Below are positions 63,878-64,000 of a DNA stretch of 64,000 nucleotides, piece by piece (positions within the stretch are counted from its first letter, which is position 1; every line of letters begins with the position of its first letter). The notes below the pieces were generated by a model, which was not told where the DNA came from, made no database searches, and was given only the letters and a program-made list of their open reading frames with translations. The DNA comes from Clitopilus passeckerianus. Lineage: Eukaryota > Basidiomycota > Agaricomycetes > Agaricales > Entolomataceae. A program made the translations under genes and the position numbers. Location of the stretch: NCBI GenBank assembly GCA_944990035.1, contig CALYLX010000087.1, positions 1-64,000 on the forward strand. Direction: 5' to 3'.

Positions 63878-64000
63878 GGAACATTCAAGATTTTTATTTC
63901 AAGCCTCACTGGCAGCCGAAAACGACGTCAAAGTGAAAGTGGCGGTTGTGGATAGACATCATGTGATTCATGGTCTCGTTATGACTTGATATGCCTCATT

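Overview
The window is nuclear DNA from a filamentous basidiomycete, most likely a mushroom-forming agaricomycete. The evidence is dense short GT-AG introns (about 48-60 nt), a class I hydrophobin, a deuterolysin-type peptidyl-Lys metalloendopeptidase, several cytochrome P450s, fungal seven-transmembrane proteins and a Chalaropsis-type GH25 family. I found no prokaryotic operons, CRISPR arrays, intact transposons or rRNA genes. The species cannot be named from the sequence. Exon structures below were rebuilt by eye from reading frame, splice sites and family conservation.

Layout. 1-10.9 kb: a sparse left end, a seven-transmembrane protein (-), a class-3 lipase (+) and a secreted Egh16/Gas1-like protein (+). 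10.9-21.5 kb, all +: GFA1 (glucosamine-6-phosphate synthase), a class I hydrophobin, cytochrome P450 no. 1 and SEC24 (COPII coat). 21.8-27.1 kb: a very large Num1/ApsA-type cortical anchor with a C-terminal PH domain (-). 28.2-32.1 kb: a secreted metalloendopeptidase (+), a small coiled-coil ORF (+) and a DUF2855 protein (-). 34.7-41 kb: GH25 muramidase no. 1 (+), the phosphatase YVH1 (+), a small doubtful gene (-), GH25 no. 2 (+) and an ER cyclophilin (-). 42-49 kb: a second seven-transmembrane protein (-), a broken epoxide hydrolase (+), a conserved-looking small protein (-), RPC19/AC19 of RNA polymerases I and III (+) and a DNAJC17/Cwf23-type splicing co-chaperone (-). 49.7-64 kb: P450 no. 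2 (+), GH25 no. 3 (-), a HeLo-like/MLKL-type N-terminal-domain gene with a kinase-like middle (-), an aldo-keto reductase (+) and P450 no. 3 (+).

Housekeeping genes (GFA1, SEC24, YVH1, cyclophilin, RPC19, DNAJC17-like) are interleaved with lineage-variable secretome and defence genes. Three GH25 lysozyme-type enzymes lie within 19 kb, each with a signal peptide and a Kex2-like KR site. Together with the metalloendopeptidase and the Egh16-like protein, they point to outward-facing functions: attacking bacteria, taking up nutrients and interacting with hosts. The HeLo-like gene at 54.5-57.3 kb is the best candidate for an undescribed system, because it resembles the pore-forming executioner architecture of regulated cell death (four-helix bundle followed by a kinase-like module) with an unrecognised C-terminal region. 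Other points worth a second look are the cyclophilin gene, with 11- and 20-nt microexons and a GC-AG intron, and a QT-motif array in the Num1-like protein that could bind dynein light chain.
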